The notes beneath the pieces are model-generated. The model was not told the DNA's origin. It was given only the letters and a program-made list of their open reading frames with translations, and did not search any database. A program made the translations under genes and the position numbers. Source: Microlunatus lacustris (lineage in GTDB: Bacteria; Actinomycetota; Actinomycetes; Propionibacteriales; Propionibacteriaceae). From it: a stretch of 64,000 nt of DNA. Positions 56,502 to 64,000 of this stretch are shown in pieces (position 1 is the first letter of the stretch; each line of letters starts with the position of its first letter). The DNA is taken from NCBI GenBank assembly GCA_039527025.1, contig BAAAJN010000004.1, positions 310,001 to 374,000 on the forward strand. Direction: 5' to 3'.

Positions 56502-59500
56502 TCACGACGCGAGGCACGACGGACCCAGCAGCGCCTTGAGGTCGGCCATCAGGGGGCCGGACGGCGTCACCCGGAGCTGGTCGTCCAGCTTCATCACCGT
56601 GGTCTTGCCCGAGGACTGCAGCCGCAGCCGCACCTCGGTCATCCCGGGGTGACCGGCCAGCACCTGGCGCAGCTGGTGCACCACCGGCCGGGTGCAACGG
56701 ACGGCGGGCAGGGAGATGACCACCGGACCGCTCGGGCCGTCGGTGATGTCGGGCAGGGTCAGCTCCTGGGCGCTGACCGAGACCGAGTCCTCGTCGCGCT
56801 TCAGCCGGCCCTTCACCTTGACCACGACGTCGGTGGCCAGCACCGTCGAGACCAGGTCATAGGCCTTGGGGAAGAGCAGAACCTCCACCGAGGCCTCGAG
56901 GTCCTCGACGGTGATCACCGCCCAGATGTCGCCGCGCTTGGTGGTCTTGCGGGTGACGTTGGTGATCATCCCGGCGATGGTGACCATGCCCTCCTTGGGG
57001 CCGTCGTCGGCCAGCAGCTCGGCGATGGCGACGTCCCGCTCGGCGAGCAGGATGTGCTCCAGGCCCTGCAACGGGTGGTCGCTGACGTAGAGGCCCAGCA
57101 TGTCGCGCTCGAAGGCGAGCTTGGTCCGCTTGTCCCAGTCGGCGAGGTCGGGCACCGTCCCCGACAGCACCGGATCGGCGGCGCCGTCGCCCCAGTCCCC
57201 GAACAGGTCGTCCTGCCCGTGGGCCTCATTCCGCTTGAGGTCGAGGACGCCGTCGACGGCGCTCTCGTAGACGCTCATCAGGGCCCGCCTGGTGTGGCCC
57301 ATCGACTCGAAGGCGCCGGCCTTGATCAGCGACTCGATCACCCGCTTGTTGCAGACCACCAGCGGGACCTGGTCGAGGAAGCCGTGGAAGTTGACGGCCT
57401 TGCCGTGCTCCTCGCGGGCCCGGACGATGCCGTCGACGACGTTGGCCCCGACGTTGCGGATGGCGGTCAGGCCGAACCGGATGTCGGTGCCGACCGGGGT
57501 GAAGTTGGCCGCGGACTCGTTGACGTCCGGCGGCAGCACCTGGATGCCCATCCGCCGGCACTCCGACAGGTAGATGGCCATCTTGTCCTTGTCGTCGGCC
57601 ACCGAGGTGAGCAGCGCCGCCATGAACTCGGCCGGGTAGTTCGCCTTGAGGTAGGCCGTCCAGTACGACACCAGCCCGTAGGCGGCGGTGTGGGCCTTGT
57701 TGAACGCGTAGTCGGAGAAGGGGACGAGGATGTCCCAGAGCGCCTTGATCGCGGGGTCGCCGTAGCCGTTCGCACGCATCCCGTCCCGGAACGGCACGAA
57801 CTCGGCGTCCAGCACCTCCTTCTTCTTCTTGCCCATCGCGCGCCGCAGCAGGTCGGCCTGGCCCAGGCTGTACCCGGCGACCTTCTGCGCGATCGCCATC
57901 ACCTGCTCCTGGTACACGATCAGCCCGTGGGTGGTGCCCAGGATCTCCGCGAGCGGCTCCTCGAGCTCGGGGTGGATCGGCGTGATCTCCTGCCGCTGGT
58001 TCTTGCGCAGCGCGTAGTTGGTGTGGCTGTCCGCGCCCATCGGGCCCGGCCGGTACAGCGCGAGCACCGCGGAGATGTCCTCGAAGTTGTCCGGGCGCAT
58101 CAACCGCAGCAGCGAGCGCATCGGTCCGCCGTCGAGCTGGAACACCCCGAGGGTGTCGCCGCGGCCGAGCAGCGCGTAGCTGGGCGCGTCGTCCAGCTCC
58201 AGGTCCTCCAGCACCAGGTCGAACCCGCGGTTGAGCAAGATGTTGCCCACGGCGTCGTCCAGGACGGTGAGGTTGCGCAGGCCCAGGAAGTCCATCTTGA
58301 TCAGGCCGAGCGACTCGCACGTCGGGTAGTCGAGCTGGGTGATGATCGCGCCGTCCTGCTCGCGGCGCATGATCGGGATGATGTCGATCAGCGGCTCGCT
58401 GGACATGATCACGCCGGCCGCGTGCACGCCCCACTGGCGCTTCAGCCCCTCCAGGTCGCGGGCGGTGTCGACCACCTTGGCGACCTCGGGGTCGTTGTCG
58501 TAGAGGGCCCGGAACTCCCCACCTTCGCCGTAGCGGGCGTGCTCGCGGTCGAACAGCTTGGCCAGTGGCACGTCCTTGCCCATCACGGGGGCGGGCATGG
58601 CCTTGGTGATCCGCTCCCCCACCCCGAACGGGTAGCCGAGCACCCGGGAGGCGTCCTTGACCGCCTGCTTGGCCTTGATGGTGCCGTAGGTGACGATCTG
58701 GCTGACCCGGTCGTCGCCGTACTTCTCAGTGACGTAGCGGATGACCTCACCGCGCCGGCGCTCGTCGAAGTCGATGTCGAAGTCGGGCATCGAGACGCGG
58801 TCGGGGTTGAGGAACCGCTCGAAGATCAGCCCGTGCTGCAGCGGGTCGAGGTCGGTGATCCGCATGGCGTAGGCCGCCATCGAGCCCGGACCCGACCCGC
58901 GGCCCGGGCCGACCCGGATGCCGTTCTCCTTGGCCCAGTTGATGAAGTCGGCGACGACGAGGAAGTACCCCGCGAAGCCCATCGAGAGGATGACGCCGGT
59001 CTCGAACTCCGCCTGCTTGCGGACGTGGTCGGGGATGCCGCGCGGGTAGCGGCGGGCCAGGCCGGTCTCCACCTCCTTGACGAACCAGGACGACTCGTCC
59101 TCCCCCGGCGGGCAGGGGTAGCGCGGCATGAAGGCGCCGACCCGCTCGTTGAAGGAGATGTCGCACCGCTCGGCGATCGCCAAGGTGTTGTCGCAGGCCT
59201 CCGGCAGCTCGGCGAAGAGCTCGCGCATCTCGGCCGGGGACTTGAGGTAGTAGCTGTCGCCGTCGAACTTGAACCGGTTGGTGTCGGCCATGGTGGCGCC
59301 GGTCTGCACGCACAGCAGGACCTCGTGCGCGGCGGCGTCGGCCTTCGAGGCGTAGTGCAGGTCGTTGGTGGCCACCAGCGACAGCTGGAGGTCCTTGGCG
59401 ATCCGCAGCAGGTCCTTCCGCACCCGGGTCTCGATGCTGAGCCCGTGGTCCATCAGCTCGACGAAGTAGTTCTCCGCGCCGAAGAGGTCCTTGAACTCGG

Positions 59501-60089
59501 CGGCGCTGGCCAGCGCGTCGTCGTAGCGGCCCAGCCGCAGGTAGGTCTGCACCTCCCCCGAGGGGCAGCCGGTGGTGGCGATCAGCCCCTTGGCGTAGGT
59601 CTGCAGGAGCTCCCGGTCGGCCCGCGGCTTGTAGAAGTAGCCCTCCAGCGAGCTGCGCGAGCCCAGCCGGAACAGGTTGTGCATGCCCTCGGTCGACTCC
59701 GACCACAGCGTCATATGGGTGAAGGCGCCGCCGCCGGAGACGTCGTCACCGCCGCCGTCGCCCCAGCGGACGCGCTTGCGCTCGCTGCGGTGGGTCTTGG
59801 GGGTGACGTAGGCCTCGAGGCCGATGATCGGCTTCACCCCCGAGCTCTTGGAGGCCTTGTAGAACTCGTAGGCCCCGAAGAGGTTGCCGTGGTCGGTCAT
59901 CGCGACCGCCGGCATGCCCATCTCGGCGGCGCCCGCGAAGAGGTCGGAGACCCGGGCCGCGCCGTCCAGCATCGAGTACTCCGAGTGCACGTGCAGGTGG
60001 ACGAACGAGTCGCTCCCGCTGGTGCCGGTGCGGGTGCTGGTGGGGGTCGGGGGCGCCGTGCTGGTCCCGGCTGTGGAGCTGTCCGGCAT
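56502..60089 (-). CDS. dnaE: DNA polymerase III alpha subunit
   Basis: A 1195-residue replicative polymerase. The N-terminal PHP domain starts with FVHLHVHSEYSMLDG after a Ser/Thr/Pro-rich 30-residue leader. The catalytic region has GPGRGSGPGSMAAYAMRI and the triple-Asp motif PDFDIDFDERRR near residue 435. Thumb, fingers, a tandem HhH, an OB fold (VTIAGMITNVTRKTTKRGDIWAVITVED) and a C-terminal domain follow. This is the DnaE1 type, not the mutasome DnaE2. The ATG at 60089 was chosen, with GGAGG about 11 bases upstream. Confidence 0.97.
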   Translation of the reverse strand: MPDSSTAGTSTAPPTPTSTRTGTSGSDSFVHLHVHSEYSMLDGAARVSDLFAGAAEMGMPAVAMTDHGNLFGAYEFYKASKSSGVKPIIGLEAYVTPKTHRSERKRVRWGDGGGDDVSGGGAFTHMTLWSESTEGMHNLFRLGSRSSLEGYFYKPRADRELLQTYAKGLIATTGCPSGEVQTYLRLGRYDDALASAAEFKDLFGAENYFVELMDHGLSIETRVRKDLLRIAKDLQLSLVATNDLHYASKADAAAHEVLLCVQTGATMADTNRFKFDGDSYYLKSPAEMRELFAELPEACDNTLAIAERCDISFNERVGAFMPRYPCPPGEDESSWFVKEVETGLARRYPRGIPDHVRKQAEFETGVILSMGFAGYFLVVADFINWAKENGIRVGPGRGSGPGSMAAYAMRITDLDPLQHGLIFERFLNPDRVSMPDFDIDFDERRRGEVIRYVTEKYGDDRVSQIVTYGTIKAKQAVKDASRVLGYPFGVGERITKAMPAPVMGKDVPLAKLFDREHARYGEGGEFRALYDNDPEVAKVVDTARDLEGLKRQWGVHAAGVIMSSEPLIDIIPIMRREQDGAIITQLDYPTCESLGLIKMDFLGLRNLTVLDDAVGNILLNRGFDLVLEDLELDDAPSYALLGRGDTLGVFQLDGGPMRSLLRLMRPDNFEDISAVLALYRPGPMGADSHTNYALRKNQRQEITPIHPELEEPLAEILGTTHGLIVYQEQVMAIAQKVAGYSLGQADLLRRAMGKKKKEVLDAEFVPFRDGMRANGYGDPAIKALWDILVPFSDYAFNKAHTAAYGLVSYWTAYLKANYPAEFMAALLTSVADDKDKMAIYLSECRRMGIQVLPPDVNESAANFTPVGTDIRFGLTAIRNVGANVVDGIVRAREEHGKAVNFHGFLDQVPLVVCNKRVIESLIKAGAFESMGHTRRALMSVYESAVDGVLDLKRNEAHGQDDLFGDWGDGAADPVLSGTVPDLADWDKRTKLAFERDMLGLYVSDHPLQGLEHILLAERDVAIAELLADDGPKEGMVTIAGMITNVTRKTTKRGDIWAVITVEDLEASVEVLLFPKAYDLVSTVLATDVVVKVKGRLKRDEDSVSVSAQELTLPDITDGPSGPVVISLPAVRCTRPVVHQLRQVLAGHPGMTEVRLRLQSSGKTTVMKLDDQLRVTPSGPLMADLKALLGPSCLAS

Positions 60090-60185
60090 GTTCTCGATCG
60101 ACCTCCAACTCGCTGCCCTGCCCGCCTGCCCGACCTCGCGGACGGGCCCTCCGCGAAGGGTCCGCCGGACGACCGGCAAGGGCCC

Positions 60186-60191
60186 ACAGTA
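60186..60191 (-). promoter_or_regulatory. Candidate -10 box for dnaE
   Basis: The minus strand reads TACTGT, about 97 bases before the dnaE ATG. Confidence 0.4.
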
Positions 60192-60489
60192 GTCGCTCGA
60201 CCCGCCGTCACCGGCCACGGCACGCGCCCGGACGCGTCGACGGCAGGAGTCCTCACCGGTGCCGACAGCATGCCCGGGAGCACCGACAGTTCTGGTTCGC
60301 AGACGCGCCGCCCCCGCTGCCGGATCGAGCTGGACGCGGCGCCGGCCGACCGGTGGAGCTCACCAGCACGGCTGGTCTGCCGGTGGCCATCCTGGCGTCC
60401 CGCGTCGACGCGATCGCCGCTGCCCACCCTCGACGTCGCGGCCTGGGAGCCCGGGCTGGTGCTCTGACCTGCTGCCCTTCGGAACGTTG

Positions 60490-60505
60490 ATGAGGGCTTC
60501 CTCAT
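60490..60505. promoter_or_regulatory. Small inverted repeat upstream of the glycosyltransferase operon
   Basis: ATGAGG and CCTCAT flank a GCTT loop, about 110 bases before the first gene. It could be an operator half-site pair or a small hairpin. Confidence 0.3.
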
Positions 60506-60614
60506 GCGGGACTCATCCACCACTCACGGGGGGTGACGAGTGTGGGTCCTGGACGTGAACGGTTCCCGGCGTCGAGGCCGAGAACCCCCCACCCGCCAGC
60601 CCGAGGAGACCCCG

Positions 60615-61871
60615 ATGCCCCGACCCGAGCCCCCGCCGCCCACGACCCCCGCCAAGCTGCGGATCGCGTTCTACTCCCACGACACCGTCGGGCTCGGGCA
60701 CATCCGCCGCAACATCGCGCTGGCCGCCGCTGTGGTCGCCGCCCTCGGGGACGTCGACGTGCTGCTGCTCACCGGGAACCCGGAGGCGACCAGCCTGCCA
60801 CTGCCGCCGCAGACCGACGTGGTGACGCTGCCCACCCTGGCCAAGGGAGCCGACGGCCGGTACCGCAGCCGGACGCTGTCCGGCCCGGTCGAGCGGGTGC
60901 TGGAGGTCCGGTCGGCCCTGCTGGAGGCAGCCCTCACCTCCTTCGACCCCGACCTGCTGGTGGTCGACAAGGTGCCGCGCGGAGTCCGCGACGAGCTGGT
61001 GCCCGCGCTGCGGCGGCTCCGGGCCACCGGGCGGACGCGCACCGTGCTCGGTCTGCGCGAGGTGCTGGACGAGCCGACGACGGCTGTCGCCGAGTGGCGC
61101 CGGTCGCGCGCCACCGAGGCCGTCGACGAGCTCTACGACGCCGTCTGGGTCTACGGCGACCGGGCCGTCTACGACCCGGTGGTGGAGTACCGGCTGCCCG
61201 CGTCGGTGGCCGCCAAGGTCACCTACACCGGTTACCTCGGCCGGGACCGCTTCGACGGCACCAGCACCAGAGGTGACGGCACCGCGACCGCGGGCGGCGA
61301 CCCGGCCACCGTCCCGGCGGGACCGTACGTGCTCTGCACCGTGGGCGGCGGGCAGGACGGTGCCGCCCTGGCCGCCGCCTTCGCCGCGGCGCCGATGCCC
61401 CCCGGCCACACCGGGGTGGTCGTCTGCGGGCCCTTCATGGCCCCGCTCGCCCGGGAGGCGGTGCACCGCGCGGCCGCCGCCGACGCGGGCGTCACCGTGC
61501 TCGACTTCGTGCCGCACGCCGACGCGCTGGTCGCCGGCGCCGCCGCGGTCGTCTCGATGGCCGGCTACAACTCGGTCTGCGAGGTGCTGGCCACCGACGC
61601 GCCCGCCCTGCTGGTCCCCCGCTGCCGGCCCCGGGCCGAGCAGCGGCTGCGGGCTGAGCGGCTGAGCGCTCTCGGGCTGGCCGAGGTGCTGGCCGAGACC
61701 GACGTCTCCCCCACCGCCCTCGGCCGCTGGCTGGCCACCACGGTCCGGGCCAGCGGCCAGCCCGCCGCCCGGGCCGCCGCCACCGTCGACCTGGACGGGC
61801 TGCGGCGGGTGCCCGCCCTGGTCACCGACCTCCTCACCCCCTCCCGGAAGGCCTCCTCCCGTGCTGCCTGA
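60615..61871 (+). CDS. Predicted glycosyltransferase (GT28/MurG-like, GT-B fold)
   Basis: A 418-residue GT-B-type protein. The N-terminal half opens with RIAFYSHDTVGLGHIRRNIALAAAV, the conserved GLGHxxRN motif of a family of predicted glycosyltransferases (COG4671-like). The C-terminal half has YVLCTVGGGQDGAALAAAF and VVSMAGYNSVCEVL, the nucleotide-sugar-binding GGYNSV/GG region. GAGGAG lies about 8 bases before the ATG at 60615. It is the first gene of an overlapping three-gene glycosyltransferase run. Donor and acceptor are unknown. Confidence 0.8.
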   Translation: MPRPEPPPPTTPAKLRIAFYSHDTVGLGHIRRNIALAAAVVAALGDVDVLLLTGNPEATSLPLPPQTDVVTLPTLAKGADGRYRSRTLSGPVERVLEVRSALLEAALTSFDPDLLVVDKVPRGVRDELVPALRRLRATGRTRTVLGLREVLDEPTTAVAEWRRSRATEAVDELYDAVWVYGDRAVYDPVVEYRLPASVAAKVTYTGYLGRDRFDGTSTRGDGTATAGGDPATVPAGPYVLCTVGGGQDGAALAAAFAAAPMPPGHTGVVVCGPFMAPLAREAVHRAAAADAGVTVLDFVPHADALVAGAAAVVSMAGYNSVCEVLATDAPALLVPRCRPRAEQRLRAERLSALGLAEVLAETDVSPTALGRWLATTVRASGQPAARAAATVDLDGLRRVPALVTDLLTPSRKASSRAA

Positions 61872-63117
61872 CGCCCCGTCCGCACCCGCCCGCCGGGTCG
61901 GCTACGTGACCAAGATGTACCCCCGGTTCTCCGAGACCTTCGTGCTCACCGAGCTGCTGCAGATGCAGGCGCTGGGCGTCGACGTCGAGGTCTTCTCCCT
62001 CCGGCTGCCGGCCGACGGCCGCTTCCACGCCGGCCTGGCCGACCTGCGGGCGCCCGTCACCTACCTCACCTCGGCGGGCATCCGGGCCGCCGACCTGTGG
62101 ACCACCCTGCGCTCGGCCGCGACGGAGCTCGGGGACCTCGGGCCGCACCTGACCGAGCTGCTGCGGCTGGACGTCCGCGACGCCCTGCAGTCGGTGGAGC
62201 TCGCGGTCCAGGTCCGCCGCCGCGGCATCACCCACCTGCACGCGCACTTCGCGTCGGTCGGCGCCGCCGTCGCCCGGGCCGCGGCCCGGCTGGCCCAGAT
62301 CACGTACTCCTTCACCGCGCACGCCAAGGACATCTTCCACGAGGAGGTCGACCCGGCGGACCTCCGGCGCAAGCTCCGCGACGCCGCGGACGTGGTCACG
62401 GTCAGCGACTTCAACCTCGACCACCTGCGCCGCACCTTCGGTCCCGATGCGGCGCGCGCCCGGCGGGTCTACAACGGCCTCGACCTCGAGGCGTTCCCCT
62501 GGAGCAGCCCCGCCGGGCGTCTACCCGTCGTGGCCGCCGTCGGCCGGCTGGTGGAGAAGAAGGGCTTCGCCGACCTGCTGGACGCGGTCGCCCTGCTCGC
62601 CGACCGCGGCCGGCCCGTCGAGCTGGTGGTCGTCGGCAGCGGCGCCGAGGAGGCGGCGCTGCGCGCGCAGGTCGACCGGCTCGGGCTGGCCGGCCGGGTG
62701 CGGCTGACCGGCTCCCTGCCGCAGGCCGAGGTGGCCCGGGTGGTGGCCGGAGCCGCCGTCTTCGCCGCGCCCTGCGTGGTGGGTGCCGACGGCAACCGCG
62801 ACGGCCTGCCGACGGTCGTGCTGGAGGCGATGGCCCTGGGCACGCCGTGCGTGGCCACCCCGGTCACCGGCATCCCCGAGGCCGTCGAGCACGAGGTGAC
62901 CGGGCTGCTGGTGCCCGAGCACGACCCCGCCGCGCTGGCGGACGCCCTCGACCGCCTGCTCGGGGACCCCGACCTCCGGCTGGGCCTGGCCAAAGCCGCC
63001 CGCGACCTGGTCGAGACCGAGTTCGACGCCGTCCGGCAGGCCGCCCGGGTGGCCGCCGGCTTCCCCGCCCCCGCGACCACCCCGGTCGCCCGCACCCCTG
63101 AGGAGGTGCTCCGATGA
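61861..63117 (+). CDS. GT4 family glycosyltransferase
   Basis: A 418-residue GT-B enzyme. The N-terminus (VGYVTKMYPRFSETFVLTELLQMQ) and ITHLHAHFASVGA, AHAKDIFH are typical of colanic-acid/exopolysaccharide GT4 enzymes. The C-terminal half has VAAVGRLVEKKGFADLLDA and the nucleotide-sugar motif DGLPTVVLEAMALGTPCVAT with the conserved E-x7-E. The GTG start overlaps the upstream gene by 11 bases in another frame, so translation is probably coupled. Confidence 0.88.
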   Translation: MLPDAPSAPARRVGYVTKMYPRFSETFVLTELLQMQALGVDVEVFSLRLPADGRFHAGLADLRAPVTYLTSAGIRAADLWTTLRSAATELGDLGPHLTELLRLDVRDALQSVELAVQVRRRGITHLHAHFASVGAAVARAAARLAQITYSFTAHAKDIFHEEVDPADLRRKLRDAADVVTVSDFNLDHLRRTFGPDAARARRVYNGLDLEAFPWSSPAGRLPVVAAVGRLVEKKGFADLLDAVALLADRGRPVELVVVGSGAEEAALRAQVDRLGLAGRVRLTGSLPQAEVARVVAGAAVFAAPCVVGADGNRDGLPTVVLEAMALGTPCVATPVTGIPEAVEHEVTGLLVPEHDPAALADALDRLLGDPDLRLGLAKAARDLVETEFDAVRQAARVAAGFPAPATTPVARTPEEVLR

Positions 63118-64000
63118 GGATCGCCTACGTCTGCACCGACCCCGGCATCCCGGTCTTCGGCCGCAAGGGGGCCTCGGTGCACGCCCAGGCCGTGCTGCGC
63201 GAGCTGGCCCGCGCCGGCCACGAGCTGCACCTGCTGACCCCGCGCCCGGGACCGGACGAGCGGCCGGCCGGCCTGGACGGCGTCACCGTGCACGTCCTGC
63301 CCGCCGTCGGCCGCGGCAGCGCGGTCGAGCGCGAGGTCCGGGCCCAGGCCAGCGACGCCGCCGTCGCCGCCGTCCTGGACGCCGTCGCCCCCGACCTGGT
63401 CTACGAGCGCTACGCGCTCTGGGGGCGCACCGCCACCGCCTGGGCCGCCCGGTCGGGGGTGCCCGGCGTCCTCGAGGTGAACGCGCCGCTGGTCGAGGAG
63501 CAGGCCACCTTCCGCGAGCTCGCGGACGCCGCCGGCGCCGAGGCGGTCGCCCGGGACGCGCTGTCGGCCGCCGCCACCGTCGTCTGCGTCAGCGACGCCG
63601 TCGCGGACTGGGTCCGGGGCGTCTCCCGGCACCCGGAGCGGGTGGTCGTCGAGCCGAACGGGGTGGATCCCGAGCGGGTGCACCCCGGGCCGCGACCGGT
63701 GGTCGAGGCCACCGCCGAGACCTTCACCGTGGGCTTCGTCGGCACCCTCAAGGCCTGGCACGGCCTCGACCTGCTGGTCGACGCCGTGGCCCGGCTGGCC
63801 GCGACCGACCCGTCCTGGCGGCTCCTGCTGGTGGGCGACGGCCCGATGGCCGGCCCGCTCGCTGAGCAAGCGACCCGGCTCGGGCTCGGCGACCGGCTGG
63901 AGCTGACCGGCGCCGTCGACCCGGCCGACGTCGCTGCGCACCTGCACCGGATGGACGTCGCCTGCGCCCCCTACCCGGCCGGCGGCCACGCCTACTTCTC
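63114..64000 (+). CDS. GT4 family glycosyltransferase (cut off by the window end)
   Basis: At least 295 residues; the 3' end lies outside. It starts MRIAYVCTDPGIPVFGRKGASVHAQ, then LLTPRPG, VYERYALWG, VCVSDAVADWV, VVEPNGVDPERV and VGFVGTLKAWHGLDLLVDA, a GT-B fold of the GT4 family. The C-terminal EGLP-type motif is not reached. The ATG overlaps the upstream stop by four bases (ATGA), extending the coupled glycosyltransferase operon. Confidence 0.85.
   Translation, partial: MRIAYVCTDPGIPVFGRKGASVHAQAVLRELARAGHELHLLTPRPGPDERPAGLDGVTVHVLPAVGRGSAVEREVRAQASDAAVAAVLDAVAPDLVYERYALWGRTATAWAARSGVPGVLEVNAPLVEEQATFRELADAAGAEAVARDALSAAATVVCVSDAVADWVRGVSRHPERVVVEPNGVDPERVHPGPRPVVEATAETFTVGFVGTLKAWHGLDLLVDAVARLAATDPSWRLLLVGDGPMAGPLAEQATRLGLGDRLELTGAVDPADVAAHLHRMDVACAPYPAGGHAYF

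Larger units (their letters stand above)
60090..60614. other. 525-base divergent region between dnaE and a glycosyltransferase operon
   Basis: I see no convincing gene. It contains the candidate dnaE -10 at 60186-60191, a small inverted repeat at 60490-60505 and GC-rich sequence elsewhere. Open frames across it on both strands are low-complexity and have no family resemblance. Confidence 0.5.

Noticed and set aside
55920..60467. A rightward open frame of about 1515 codons opposite dnaE
   Set aside because: Low-complexity His/Val/Asp/Gly-rich translation with no family motifs, exactly opposite a complete dnaE.

Overview
The window is chromosomal DNA from a high-GC actinobacterium. The evidence is the very GC-rich sequence (by eye, not counted), the many GTG starts, stop/start overlaps of 1-4 bases between genes, a WhiB-family regulator, GAF-ANTAR regulators, a PriA-like HisA, and the small DUF6167/DUF948 genes upstream of alaS. 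Gene content and order fit the Geodermatophilaceae (Blastococcus/Modestobacter/Geodermatophilus) or a close relative; the family is an inference. I saw no rRNA, tRNA, CRISPR array, insertion sequence or prophage.

Layout. 1-14.6 kb is housekeeping: ruvX-alaS with two small membrane-protein genes, rarA, a WhiB regulator, aspS with a perfect 36-bp palindromic terminator, a pair of secreted NTR/TIMP-like proteins, a DUF2252 gene, hisS with a metallo-hydrolase, and a DUF349 protein. 14.9-25.6 kb carries the stringent-response synthetase/hydrolase, a potassium channel, apt, the secDF-yajC translocase genes, ruvCAB behind a clear LexA box, and yebC.

25.8-41.3 kb is the most distinctive part. Histidine genes hisD-C-B-H run leftward from 41.3 kb and priA/hisA lies at 28.1-28.9 kb. 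Between them sits about 8.6 kb holding five GT2 glycosyltransferases, a UDP-galactopyranose mutase and a HAD-DUF952 fusion. One glycosyltransferase has a three-unit PHO-box-like repeat in front of it. hisA overlaps a fused fatty acyl-CoA reductase/HAD phosphatase gene.

41.4-56.5 kb is accessory metabolism: DUF554-azlC-azlD, a TetR/YqeB divergent pair with an operator-like palindrome, a ManA-like isomerase divergent from a zinc alcohol dehydrogenase, a polyol or sugar operon (dehydrogenase, FGGY kinase, SorC regulator, deoC) with a recognisable promoter and palindromic operator, recQ, two ANTAR proteins, an arsenate-reductase-like protein that has lost its catalytic Cys and Arg, and ybaK. 56.5-64 kb holds dnaE and the start of a second, translationally coupled glycosyltransferase operon that runs off the window.

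Regulation. TANNNT -10 hexamers are rare in sequence this GC-rich and stand out before many genes. In five cases (hisD, hisA, yebC, a TetR gene and a metallo-hydrolase gene) the hexamer lies 6-7 bases before the start codon, which predicts leaderless mRNAs.
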